From: Echinarachnius parma
Lineage: Eukaryota > Echinodermata > Echinoidea > Clypeasteroida > Echinarachniidae
Direction of reading: 5' to 3'
Length of the DNA: 64,000 nt
Assembly (NCBI GenBank): GCA_037951105.1
Contig: JBAMJV010011129.1
Span: 25,529 to 89,528, forward strand
The notes under the pieces: generated by a model
What the model was told of the DNA's origin: nothing
Seen by the model: the letters and a program-made list of their open reading frames with translations, nothing else
The model's database searches: none
In this document: positions 53,201-57,778 of the stretch, piece after piece
How positions within the stretch are numbered: position 1 is the first letter of the stretch
Layout: every line of letters starts with the position of its first letter
Made by a program: the position numbers and the translations under genes

Positions 53201-53285
53201 GACTGCGGGTCTGTTTTCGAACCACTCTCGCATTTGTTTGGATGTCAAACGAATTAATACTCGATTCTTGGCTTCGGTCAGACAT
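11004..53285 (-). CDS. syd-1: Syd-1-like RhoGAP with PDZ, C2 and RhoGAP domains (whole gene, 5 exons)
   Basis: Joined exons, in order of translation: 53285-51887, 21210-20167, 14244-14087, 12742-12469, 11230-11004. Every junction has GT-AG sites and matching phase (1, 1, 0, 1). The total is 3102 nt, or 1033 aa plus stop. Domain order is PDZ (about residues 121-205), low-complexity Ser-rich linker, C2 (about 593-721), RhoGAP (about 737-955) and an acidic tail. This order is that of C. elegans SYD-1 and Drosophila RhoGAP100F, presynaptic assembly proteins. Vertebrate SYDE1/2 lack the PDZ. The arginine finger is present (R778 in GIYRVCGS), as are LKDYLRELPEPL and NKMTPYNLAVCFGP, so GAP activity is plausible. 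The gene spans 42 kb, of which 30.7 kb is intron 1. Alternative exons in that intron cannot be excluded. Confidence 0.93.
11231..12468 (-). other. syd-1 intron 4, with four copies of GTCACGGACATTACA
   Basis: Donor GTAGGT at 12468-12463. CGTCACGGACATTACA occurs at 11423-11438, 11603-11618, 11792-11807 and 11816-11831, all in the same orientation. The rest is AT-rich with no other recognisable element. Confidence 0.75.
12469..12742 (-). CDS. syd-1: syd-1 exon 4: second half of RhoGAP
   Basis: Acceptor AGCAG at 12743, phase 0, starting ETVEYILDHLKNV. It contains the conserved NKMTPYNLAVCFGPVLM block near residues 885-900. A Gly/Arg-rich insert (GGGRGVRGSRGPPD) follows, then the closing helix EKHIELLSCLLEVWP. 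The exon is notably GC-rich in the insert. Donor GTAGGT, exit phase 1. Confidence 0.92.
12875..13403 (+). mobile_element. Palindromic mariner-like element (529 bp)
   Basis: TA flanks at 12873-12874 and 13404-13405. Ends are CAGGGTGGCCCATAAATAAC and its near inverse. The two arms (~230 bp each) are inverted copies over almost their whole length, including AATGAACCCTGACATGGTGT and TTTAGCCAATAGGTCAGTCA. The centre is unpaired and lacks a transposase. It is a non-autonomous foldback in syd-1 intron 3. Confidence 0.85.
13453..13562 (-). pseudogene. Decayed copy of the 5' end of syd-1 exon 4
   Basis: It matches 12690-12785 over the exon start, acceptor and upstream intron: the sequence around TGTTTCCTGCTTTGATCAAA parallels the real acceptor region, then ACAGGGTGGTATTTAGAGAT. 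The coding part carries several substitutions. The mariner-like palindrome sits between it and the real exon. Confidence 0.75.
14087..14244 (-). CDS. syd-1: syd-1 exon 3: RhoGAP middle (LKDYLRELPEPL)
   Basis: Acceptor TGCAG at 14249-14245, entry phase 1, exit phase 0 before GTGAGT. It encodes 52 residues plus a split Gly, starting VLKDYLRELPEPLMPP. The Lys and Arg of LKDYLREL are conserved RhoGAP residues. The upstream intron holds four decayed copies of its 5' half. Confidence 0.93.
14346..14445 (-). pseudogene. Pseudo-copy 1 of syd-1 exon 3 (5' half)
   Basis: It carries the acceptor region (TCTGCAAGG) at ~14431, the TGCTAAAGGACTATCTCC block and GTATGATAGAAAAGGGCAC. A one-base loss in the ELPEPL region shifts the frame. 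Confidence 0.82.
14525..14626 (-). pseudogene. Pseudo-copy 2 of syd-1 exon 3, frame still open
   Basis: Acceptor CTGCAG at ~14610. It reads GVLKDYLLELPELLMPLSMI in the same frame as the real exon, with R-to-L and P-to-L changes and no stop over about 24 codons. It lacks the exon's 3' half and a donor. Confidence 0.8.
14718..14832 (-). pseudogene. Pseudo-copy 3 of syd-1 exon 3
   Basis: It aligns to the same segment: acceptor CTGCAGGGGC at ~14814, then ACAGGACCATCTTCGC, then CCCAGTAAGGGGGAATAGGT. It is more diverged than copies 1 and 2, and the conserved leucines and prolines are partly lost. Confidence 0.65.
15015..15080 (-). pseudogene. Pseudo-copy 4 of syd-1 exon 3, internally deleted
   Basis: It reads VLKDFMPPSMMEKI in one frame. 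The residues between KDY and MPPSMME have been removed by an internal deletion, and the acceptor AG context is retained at ~15061. Confidence 0.75.
16690..17067 (+). mobile_element. TTAA-flanked MITE, family A copy 2
   Basis: TTAA at 16686-16689 and 17068-17071. Same termini as copy 1 and nearly collinear with it. Confidence 0.85.
17176..17291 (+). repeat. Homopolymer cluster: G30, then C and A runs
   Basis: An uninterrupted G run covers 17176-17205. A C run near 17257 passes directly into a run of A to 17290. Open frames across it (poly-Pro, poly-Phe) are artefacts. Confidence 0.9.
19143..19561 (+). mobile_element. TTAA-flanked MITE, family B copy 1
   Basis: TTAA at 19139-19142 and 19562-19565. 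Ends are AGGGGACCACCAGGCAAAGA and GGGTGGTGGTACCCT. An inverted near-full copy is at 38606-39022. Confidence 0.85.
19884..20104 (+). mobile_element. Short foldback element, ATATAGCAAAACCCTGCAT ends
   Basis: The left end ATATAGCAAAACCCTGCATT is mirrored by AATGCAGGGTTTTGCTATAT at the right. 221 bp, with no coding content. Confidence 0.75.
20167..21210 (-). CDS. syd-1: syd-1 exon 2: C2 domain and start of RhoGAP
   Basis: Acceptor CCCCAG at 21216-21211, entry phase 1 (split codon gives D467). A Ser/Arg/Lys-rich linker (residues 467-590) leads into a C2 domain, from RHLPFSGIVNLHLQGG to RGILYISMVF (about 591-720). The RhoGAP then begins with LFGVPLDVVVRREG (about 737). The arginine finger R778 is coded at 20278-20276. 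A five-Lys run follows (AKKKKKLHDEF), and the exon closes with DINIITG at a GTGGGT donor, phase 1. The exon is GC-rich relative to its flanks, and long antisense open frames over it are shadows. An in-frame Met (M470) near its start could serve a PDZ-less isoform, but no promoter evidence is visible. Confidence 0.94.
21301..21356 (+). repeat. G run plus (GGTGGA)n simple repeat
   Basis: A T/G homopolymer pair is followed by about four GTGGAG units, just upstream (minus sense) of exon 2's acceptor. Confidence 0.85.
22047..23033 (-). mobile_element. 987-bp TIR element retaining a SAP-like first exon
   Basis: Perfect 16-bp inner ends ATAAGCCAGTTCGTAATTA and its inverse TAATTACGAACTGGCTTAT (one end with an extra mismatch beyond). 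On the minus strand it begins with a CpG-rich, promoter-like stretch (22900-22960), then a 33-codon open frame (22775-22674), then a long homopolymer and non-coding sequence. No transposase is seen. I cannot define the target duplication, so the superfamily is open. It is inserted within a family B MITE. Confidence 0.75.
22674..22775 (-). CDS. 33-aa SAP-like N-terminal fragment inside the TIR element
   Basis: ATG at 22775 to TAA at 22674. After an acidic start (MADEDQEISIDEIK) it reads LWSVAALKDFLRKRNLKVS, which fits the first helix and turn of a SAP DNA-binding domain. It stops exactly where the domain's Gly and second helix should follow. It looks like the first exon of a larger transposon gene, cut by an internal deletion or at a lost donor. 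The reading is short, so the match rests on pattern alone. Confidence 0.5.
   Translation of the reverse strand: MADEDQEISIDEIKLWSVAALKDFLRKRNLKVS
23087..23645 (+). repeat. Dispersed repeat family G
   Basis: It shares AACTTCATAA.ATTTTTT.CAAAA, GAGACTTCAATC.TACCAA and TTCTTCTGGATGATAC with 15420-15530 and 32380-32480, and AACCCATTTCATTCTT with 32500. The termini are not resolved. Confidence 0.5.
23700..25040. other. Intron 1 stretch without recognisable element
   Basis: Low-information AT-rich sequence. There is a duplicated GACTGGCCAATTGTCT-type pair near 24070 and a GGCTCGGCACT duplication at 25018-25040. Confidence 0.45.
25048..25330 (+). mobile_element. Diverged family B MITE copy (left part)
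   Basis: TTAA at 25044-25047. It then aligns in order with 38606-38880: AATAAATGAAAG, AGTAATCCATTC, TTTCCAGAAAAA, CATCATTCTAAA, ACGTACGCGTG. The right end is not identifiable. Confidence 0.6.
26270..26490 (+). repeat. GGTGGCCC-type dispersed repeat
   Basis: It contains TTTTGGTGGCCTGAAACATG, TTTGGTGGCCCAGTCGGGC and TGGTGGCACTGGGCCAGCAA. Similar blocks recur at 10730, 37505, 40540, 41750, 48740-48930, 49800-50000 and 50905-51000. Confidence 0.55.
26551..26938 (+). mobile_element. TTAA-flanked MITE, family A copy 3
   Basis: TTAA at 26547-26550 and 26939-26942. Same termini and body as the other family A copies, with a small duplication of ATATCAC near 26773. Confidence 0.85.
26945..28260. other. 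Intron 1 stretch, no gene recognised
   Basis: Mostly AT-rich. It includes a CTTTGCTCTA.GGTCCA duplication at 27620-27663 and a GAACCTGGTGGGTCCTGTAT motif at 28122 that resembles the inverse of 10650. Confidence 0.45.
28580..29037 (+). mobile_element. TIR element with GTGTTCACACACAA ends
   Basis: The left end CGTGTTCACACACAACAAAT, then TTTCATC, is mirrored by GATGAAATTTTTGTGTGTGA then ACACG. Internal copies of TTCACACACA and of dyads such as AATCATGATT repeat several times. No coding capacity and no clear target duplication. Confidence 0.65.
29719..30431 (+). repeat. 55-bp minisatellite, 13 units
   Basis: Units start at 29720 and every 55 bp after. They begin AGCATGGCAATGAACACTAG. Two variants occur (GAACACT and GCACACT), the twelfth unit has a 2-bp CT insertion, and late units share a GGCTACATC variant. 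Confidence 0.95.
30432..30497 (+). mobile_element. Retroposed SINE/LINE tail in the last minisatellite unit
   Basis: A short insert ends GATGCGCTATATAAAAAC, then GGTTTATTATTGTTATT, a tail type seen in animal SINEs. It is flanked by ATCACT on both sides, and the minisatellite unit resumes with GAAT. Confidence 0.6.
30560..30855 (+). repeat. CpG-rich MITE-like sequence
   Basis: TATTCGCGGTGCATTAATTA, CGCGAATATTAAAACCCGC and CGCGAAATATTAATCGCGCG, then ACGTTTACAGTA. The composition is unlike the flanks and the right end resembles a TIR, but I cannot define the left end. Confidence 0.35.
31378..31812 (+). repeat. 48-bp minisatellite, about 9 units, open on both strands
   Basis: The unit begins GTCTTTGGTAAGTGTCTATC. 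48 is a multiple of three, so the array is open in the minus strand (16-residue repeat TTIDTTNTLPDRHLPK) and the plus strand. Units differ by a C/G and a C/T variant only. I do not call a gene: the flanking parts of the frames run into a retroposed tail and homopolymers. Confidence 0.9.
31861..32072 (+). mobile_element. 5'-truncated LINE-like retroposed tail
   Basis: AACTTTGTCCAATT flanks both sides (31847-31860 and 32073-32086) as a 14-bp target duplication. The insert ends with AATAAA near 32040 and a ~20-nt A tail. It has no coding sequence. Confidence 0.8.
32145..32517 (+). mobile_element. TIR copy of dispersed family G
   Basis: The left block TGGTAACAGAAGAATGAAAT is mirrored by CATTTCATTCTTCTGTTACC at 32498-32517. 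The inside holds ATCATTCAGAA and TTCTGAATGAT in opposite orientations. Confidence 0.6.
32520..34790. other. Intron 1 stretch, repeats with GTAGCCCCCGAAAA blocks
   Basis: 33540-33600 and 34135-34200 both carry TGCAGGC.A.CTTGAAAAGTAGCCC or similar, like 16300-16400. 34550-34760 is rich in short ACATGTA-type palindromes. No exon is recognisable. Confidence 0.4.
34900..35580 (+). repeat. Degenerate ~180-bp tandem repeat with G runs
   Basis: Units share AGATAAGATGAGA..GAAATA, a T then G homopolymer, TATTTTTCAAGCTTGTCT, ATGTATGCTACACAGTACAC and TTCATGAATTGTTTC.AGGG. Two good copies start near 34912 and 35088. Two decayed copies follow near 35315 and 35490. Confidence 0.7.
35710..35730 (+). repeat. 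G21 homopolymer at the edge of a family F element
   Basis: 21 consecutive G directly abut the left terminus of the foldback element at 35729. Confidence 0.9.
35729..36026 (+). mobile_element. Foldback element, family F copy 2
   Basis: The left end AAAGATCCTAAGTTGAACTT is mirrored by AAGTCCAACTTAGAGTTAAG, then TTCAAC..GTGAAACACCCCC. Same body as 2345-2638 (CATCAAAAACATG, GCAAGTATTTT). Confidence 0.75.
36874..37494 (+). mobile_element. TTAA-flanked MITE, family E
   Basis: TTAA at 36870-36873 and 37495-37498. Ends are AGGGACTGTCCGCCTTTT and AAAAGGCGGACAGTCCCT, perfectly inverted. 621 bp with no transposase. Confidence 0.85.
38158..38601 (-). mobile_element. TTAA-flanked MITE, family C copy 2
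   Basis: TTAA at 38154-38157 and 38602-38605. Ends are AGGTATATATATGCGTGGGT and TAACCCACGCATATATGCCT. Inverted relative to 1528-2013. Its right TTAA is also the left TTAA of the next element. Confidence 0.85.
38606..39022 (-). mobile_element. TTAA-flanked MITE, family B copy 2
   Basis: TTAA at 38602-38605 (shared with family C copy 2) and 39023-39026. Ends are AGGGTACCACCACCC and GCCTGGTGGTCCCCT. Inverted relative to 19143-19561. Confidence 0.87.
39030..40787. other. Intron 1 stretch, no gene recognised
   Basis: AT-rich. There is a GGCCCA..GGCAA block near 40543 and a GTTGCCCATACAGGCAAC palindrome near 40660, like the dispersed GGCCCG family. Confidence 0.4.
40792..41177 (+). mobile_element. 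TTAA-flanked foldback with palindromic tandem core
   Basis: TTAA at 40788-40791 and 41178-41181. Arms GGCCTGGTCACACAGGACAC and its inverse extend about 90 bp (GCAGTACGCATTGGTAC, GGCAAGCCGTTTT). The core (40885-41095) is a run of alternating TTCTTGATATCAAGAA palindromes. Confidence 0.85.
41182..43590. other. Intron 1 stretch, no gene recognised
   Basis: Nothing beyond short open frames and one GGTGGCCATTGGTACCAGGG block near 41751. Confidence 0.4.
43913..44262 (+). mobile_element. Nested MITE, AAATCTCCGTGT..GGCGCAC ends
   Basis: The left end CCGTAAATCTCCGTGTGTAC, then GGCGCAC, is mirrored by GTGCGCCTTATACACGGAGA, then TTTAGGGT. Inner GTGTATAAGGCGCACCCCC repeats occur near both ends. Confidence 0.65.
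44568..45925 (+). repeat. 323-bp tandem array, four units plus a partial
   Basis: TGATTCCTGCCATGTTTGGT starts at 44568, 44891, 45214 and 45537, with a variant at 45860, so the period is exactly 323. Units 2 and 3 are nearly identical. The 109-residue open frames read across each unit are repeat by-products. Confidence 0.95.
45930..45992 (+). repeat. (CGGACGACGGACGA)n simple repeat
   Basis: ACGGACGACGGACGACGCAC and similar units, immediately after the 323-bp array. Confidence 0.9.
46045..48735. other. Intron 1 stretch, no gene recognised
   Basis: Mostly AT-rich. 47150-47310 is CpG-rich (GATGCGCGGCGCCATCTTGC, CGCACGGTGCGTGATGCACG) and sits between TTTAAAGG and CCTTTAAG. This could be another TTAA-type element, but the termini do not match well. 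Confidence 0.4.
48740..51010 (+). repeat. Cluster of GGTGGCCCG/CGGGCCA repeat blocks
   Basis: At 48745-48930 (TTACTGGCCCAG, GGGCCAGCAAGCCAG), 49797-49875 (GCTGGTGGCCCGGTCGGGCC), 49985-50005 and 50905-51005 (GGTGGCCCGATCGGGCCACC, GGCCCCGGGCCATCGGGCC). The spaces between are AT-rich with no gene. Confidence 0.55.
51180..51458 (+). mobile_element. Family A MITE copy 4, internally deleted
   Basis: The left flank is CTAA and the right flank TTAA (51459-51462). Same termini as the other family A copies. About 100 bp shorter (279 against ~380). Confidence 0.8.
51887..53285 (-). CDS. syd-1: syd-1 exon 1: start codon, PDZ domain and Ser-rich linker
   Basis: Starts at ATG 53285 (MSDRSQESSINSFDIQT), with an in-frame TGA about 30 nt upstream that supports this start if the exon is not spliced further 5'. 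The PDZ is at about residues 121-205: LRTVEIMKIPGETLGFYIRE with carboxylate loop TLGF, then VGDEILYVNNVDI and the closing LLITLKSR. A Ser/Arg/Pro-rich linker of about 260 residues follows to donor GTAAGT at 51886, phase 1. Intron 1 is 30.7 kb. PDZ domains in Syd-1 proteins bind partner C-termini at presynaptic sites (known for the family). The partner here is unknown. Confidence 0.94.
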
Positions 53286-54030
53286 ATTGCATGGTTTTCC
53301 GCAGACCTGACTTCATAAAAACGCGAATTTTCACACTTTTATCGTCGAAAACATGATGGAAATCCATGTACGAGCGATGCAGACAGATAGCAAGGAGCGG
53401 CCCGGATGTTGCATTCTATATTTGCATTGCATTCAATGCATTTATCGAGGTTTTTGCAAGACGCGTCGCACCTCAGCTCACCACGGCCACACACATAACA
53501 TGCATAACCGCATGAAAATACGGTAATAAATAGGGGGCTGTTGCGTGTGCCGTGGTACCACATGCACACTACGGGTTTCTCCCATAGAGCGAAGATAATG
53601 TTATGTGCTAGTTTCCCGCATCCATGATGAAGATGAAGCGAAGATGGAGATGGGGAGGAGAGGTGGGTGGTGGGAGAAATGGACGTGGCTATCTGTAGTC
53701 ATACAGATTTGCTTGGCTTATAATATGAGAATGGAATGGAGAAAAACAAACCCTAATATATAAGTAATAGTTATTAGTAAGTAATTAATTTCATGATAAT
53801 GATCTTGAATGAGAGAAGGACTACTAATAATTCTTAGTTAGACGTTAGACTATGACTTGGCCTGAATGCTGTAATACGACTATCGTAGGACTTAACATCT
53901 TAAAACTAACCTGCTTGGTGAAAATTCAGTTTGAGCCAAACTGTACCGGTACTCTCTTTACCAAAACTCAACTACATTTCCGAAATGGAGTCAAGTGAGG
54001 TTAACCTCAAGCCTCCCCACCCCCCTCCCT
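53286..54030 (-). other. 5' flank of syd-1 with overlapping uORFs
   Basis: Two upstream ATGs in one frame (ATGAAGTCAGG.. and ATGCAATATGTCTGA) share a stop that overlaps the main ATG. No TATA box or CpG island stands out. 53420-53480 has repeated TTGCATT..GCATT blocks. Confidence 0.5.
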
Positions 54031-54039
54031 GCCACACAT

Positions 54040-54040
<1 letters not shown>

Positions 54041-54123
<83 letters not shown>

Positions 54124-54162
54124 ACACACACACACACACACACAACACACACACACACCCCG
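54041..54162 (+). repeat. (CA)n microsatellite, ~120 bp
   Basis: Nearly pure CA with a TCA interruption at 54118 and a CAACA interruption near 54143. A (CAA)n tract follows at 54254-54280. Confidence 0.97.
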
Positions 54163-54406
54163 AATTTGAATGATAGACAGGCAACATCTAAATCAGGAAC
54201 TTCATTAAAATTATTTATTATACAGTGTAAATATTAATTTTGAACGAACGCCAAAACAACAACAACAACAACAACAACATCACACTACATGTGTGGAAAT
54301 AAACGAATATATATACGCTACACCACTTTTTGTCTTCATTTTTCTCCATGTTGCCTCTATCACAGGTATCCACTCTCCAGTCATCCAGTTGACTCGGGAA
54401 GATGGT

Positions 54407-54430
54407 GGGGGGGGGGGGGGGGGGGGGGGG
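54407..54430 (+). repeat. G24 homopolymer
   Basis: 24 consecutive G, four bases before the TTAA of a family D element. Confidence 0.9.
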
Positions 54431-54437
54431 TTCTTAA

Positions 54438-55001
54438 AGGGATAGTTGAGTTTTGGTACAGAGGGCGCTACACAAAATAATTTTTTGTGAGATAATAAAA
54501 AACTGAGTGTCAAATTTGAAAGAGCATACCATTTTAATGGCAGAATAAACTTTATTTGATCAAAATCGCTTCAGAAACGGCTGAAATATCCATAAACATA
54601 TCCATTTGTAATAATGTGGGGCCCCACAAGTATTCAATAATTTTGAACCAGCCGTTAAAATTTGTTCTAAAATGCTTCCTCTTTTCAAAATTTGTCTAAA
54701 GAGGTTTTTAGATAGTTGTTGATTATCTCTCTATCTAATCACTATTTCAACAAAACATCACATGCACAAAATTTTAATTAAAATTATTTAAACAAATACG
54801 TTTTTTTTAAGCGCCCTCTTTAGTTTAAACAGCTCCTTTTGAATGATAACAGGCATTAACTTAGTCGTTTGTAATTTGTTTATTCCTTTTGAGCATGGTG
54901 GAGTTATAACTTTTAGTTTGTAATGTAATGGTGCAGGTTTTGGTTACTAAAATTCTGTTTTACTAAAACTGTACTCTCTCTACCAGAACTCAACTATCCC
55001 T
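54438..55001 (+). mobile_element. TTAA-flanked MITE, family D copy 1
   Basis: TTAA at 54434-54437 and 55002-55005. Ends are AGGGATAGTTGAGTTTTGGT and CAGAACTCAACTATCCCT. Contains GTGGGGCCCCACA and the uninterrupted site GTGCAGGTTTTGGTTACTAA, where its sister copy took the BEL element. Confidence 0.87.
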
Positions 55002-55017
55002 TTAATTTGTGATTTAA

Positions 55018-55561
55018 AGGGCCCAGTTCAGTTTTGGTAAAGAGAGTACAGTTCAATGGGTCAAACTGAATTTTAGTAATCAAAACATTACAAACTAACA
55101 TTTATAACTCCACTATGCTCGAAAGCAATACAAAATTACAAACGACTGAGTAAAAAGCCTGACTTATTATTAAAAAAGAGCTGTTAATAGTCAAGAGGGC
55201 GCTCTCCAAAAAGTGATTGGTTTGAATGTGCATGTGATGTGTTGTTGAAATAGTGATTATATAGAGAGATAATCAACAACTATTACCAAAAAAACGCAAT
55301 AACCTCGTTTGTTCATTTTTTTAAAAGAGGAAGCATAAAAAAAAAAATTTAAGGCAGGTTCAAAATGATCGAATATTTGTGGGGCCCCACAATTATTACA
55401 AATGGTTATGTTTATGTATATTTCCGAACCGATTTTGATCAAATAACGTTTATTCTGTCATTAGAATGTTATGCTCTTTAAAATTTGACACTCCGGTTTT
55501 TTCTTTAGTAAAAAAAAAAGATTTTGTGTAGCGCCCTCTATACCAAAACTCAACCATCCCT
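55018..55561 (-). mobile_element. TTAA-flanked MITE, family D copy 2 (inverted)
   Basis: TTAA at 55014-55017 and 55562-55565. Ends are AGGGCCCAGTTCAGTTTTGG and CCAAAACTCAACCATCCCT. The body is the inverse of copy 1 (GTGGGGCCCCACAATTATT). It starts 12 bp after copy 1's TTAA. Confidence 0.85.
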
Positions 55562-55814
55562 TTAAGAGGAGTCTGCATCTTGCACATAATTTGTTTAATC
55601 CAGGGCGACTTTTATTATATACAATGACCCATCAGTTTTGTTTCGTTATTTTCTCCTAAAAAGCATAATTATACTTATTTCCAAGGACGTGATGAACAAC
55701 ATTTTTTGAAACCATATTGCATATTACTTATACTGCTTACACAATCCATCATGTATATAATTAAGTTATGCGGACCACGTAGTCCTTTCTCAGGACATTA
55801 TTCATGCATATGGC

Positions 55815-55850
55815 CTACCCCCCCCCCCCCCCCCCCTCCCTCCCACCCAT
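55815..55850 (+). repeat. C-rich homopolymer
   Basis: A long run of C near 55819-55837, then CTCCCTCCCACCCATCCCC. Confidence 0.85.
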
Positions 55851-55994
55851 CCCCTATTTTGCACCCTCTCCTAATATACATCCGATCGGCAAAATCTGAC
55901 GAATCACACTAATCAAGGATTAATTGTAAATGACACATAAAATATCACCTCAGTTAATCAGGTATGTTCCCCAACACAAAAAAAATGATAAATA

Positions 55995-56254
55995 GACTAC
56001 TTTGAAAAAAATCTAAATAGGTTTTTAAATAGTTGTTGATGATATCTCTATTGAATCATTATTTTAACAAAACATCAAATGCACAATTTTGTATGAAAAA
56101 TGGCTAAAACCAATGAGTTTTTAGAGAGCGCCCTCTTGAGTTGTAACGGCTCTTTTTTTTAATGATAACAGGGTTTTTACTTAGTCGTTTATAAGTGGGT
56201 ACCTTTCCAGCATGGTGGAGTTATAACTATTTGTTTGTACCGCAATGGTGCAGG
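55995..56254 (+). mobile_element. Family D MITE copy 3, left part (split by BEL/Pao)
   Basis: From AAAATCTAAATAGGTTTTTA it matches the second half of copy 1 (TAGTTGTTGAT, GCGCCCTCTT, AGCATGGTGGAGTTATAACT) up to GCAATGGTGCAGG. The left end is missing. The remainder resumes at 63242. Confidence 0.8.
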
Positions 56255-57740
56255 TGTTGCGGCAGAATTACACTTATATTTTAAAGTGGTAATAGTTTGT
56301 GTATTATGTGATACATATTATGTTCCCTGTATAAATACATTATACTCCCTGTATACTTGTAGTATACAGCCTGATTAATACAGCCCTATAGTTTAATACA
56401 GTGCATAAACAAAGGGGTCTCTGTGCTGGCCAGGGGGGCAAACATAGATAAGCAGGAAGTTCTCCCTGCCTGGATGTTTACTTTAGTGATAACATTGACC
56501 ATGCCTTCTATGTCAGTGGGGGTAGTAATATGTACATAGCCCGTTGAGCATCACTTCTACAGAGAAAGTCAGTGGGAAGAGTCTGTTGTTTGAAGCTGGT
56601 TGAAAATAGTTGGTTGAAAACAGTTGGTAAGTCGATATATTTCACTTTTTGTACATTATTGTAGTATAATAAGAAACCACTGTAACTTTAGAATATTATG
56701 CCATACACTATGTTAAATGTGCACTCTATAAGAAAGAGTGAGAGACAGAGAAGTTGTGAGAGATGAAGTGGTATATTCACGTAATAATTATGTCATTATG
56801 TACAGCACAGTATAGTATAGTCGAGCACTATAGTTGTAGTAAATTGATGTTTGTTATGCCACATATAATGAAGTTAGTATTCCTATTAATTATAAGGACA
56901 GAATTTGCATTAGTTGATGAATATTGAGTAGATGCAAAATGATTAGTTATATTCAAACAAGGTGCATTTGTTAATGCATATATAAGTAAATCTCTTAGAA
57001 GAGAAGATATTGCAGAATATCGAGAATATTGTGTTATCATTAATCTTGGTAAACTTTGTATTATAAGTTGTTTGGTAGTATTGATTATAGTTATATACTA
57101 CACGCATTAGCACACAAGTTTAGTTACATACAGTTGTATGATGTTAATATATTTAGTTGATAATTAATGCTCTATGACACGAGTTGGTATTTTGGAAACA
57201 CTAAATTGAAGGAACTCATTTGAGTAGTTAATATTCATAAATGTTTGGTGAATTAGGTTCAATGATTATATGTTCATGTAACAGTTATTGTTAGGAACTC
57301 ACATATAAAGGTTAATTAGTCAGAACGTTGATTATAGGAATTATGGTTTGTGTGTACAGTTAATTACTTGAACATATAACTTATTATTGTTTTTACTGAT
57401 TGTCCTTATTTCAGTAAACCGTCAAATGATATACGGACGTCGTCGTCAAATACGGACGTCGTAGGTCGGCGTCAAAGGAAATATACGTCAAACGTCATCT
57501 ATAATAGCGTCGGCTATATCGTTAGCTATCGTCATCGTAGTTGATATTGTTGTCATCGTCGTCGTCGATGAGTGTTCGTCAAGACATAATGTTGTCGTTG
57601 TCGATATCGTGCGTCGAATAAAAGGACTTTGATTTGTATATATACACAACACATTCATCTTGAACTGGTCGCTTTGTTTGTTGTTGTGTGCTGACGTGTT
57701 TGCACTGGAAACATAACCCCTTATGTAGTTTACAGCTACA
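56255..57740 (+). repeat. 5' LTR of the BEL/Pao element
   Basis: Starts TGTTGCGGCAGAATTACACT and ends GTAGTTTACAGCTACA. AATAAA at 57617-57622 and TATATATA near 57637 lie in the 3' part, and about eighteen CGTC words crowd 57419-57615. G at 56459 corresponds to T at 61960 in the 3' LTR. Confidence 0.95.
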
Positions 57741-57778
57741 TAAATAGTTTACAACTTGTTATAAATCTTCGAATTATA

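Noticed and set aside
53931-54237. Thr-His repeat frames
   Set aside because: Translation of the (CA)n microsatellite.
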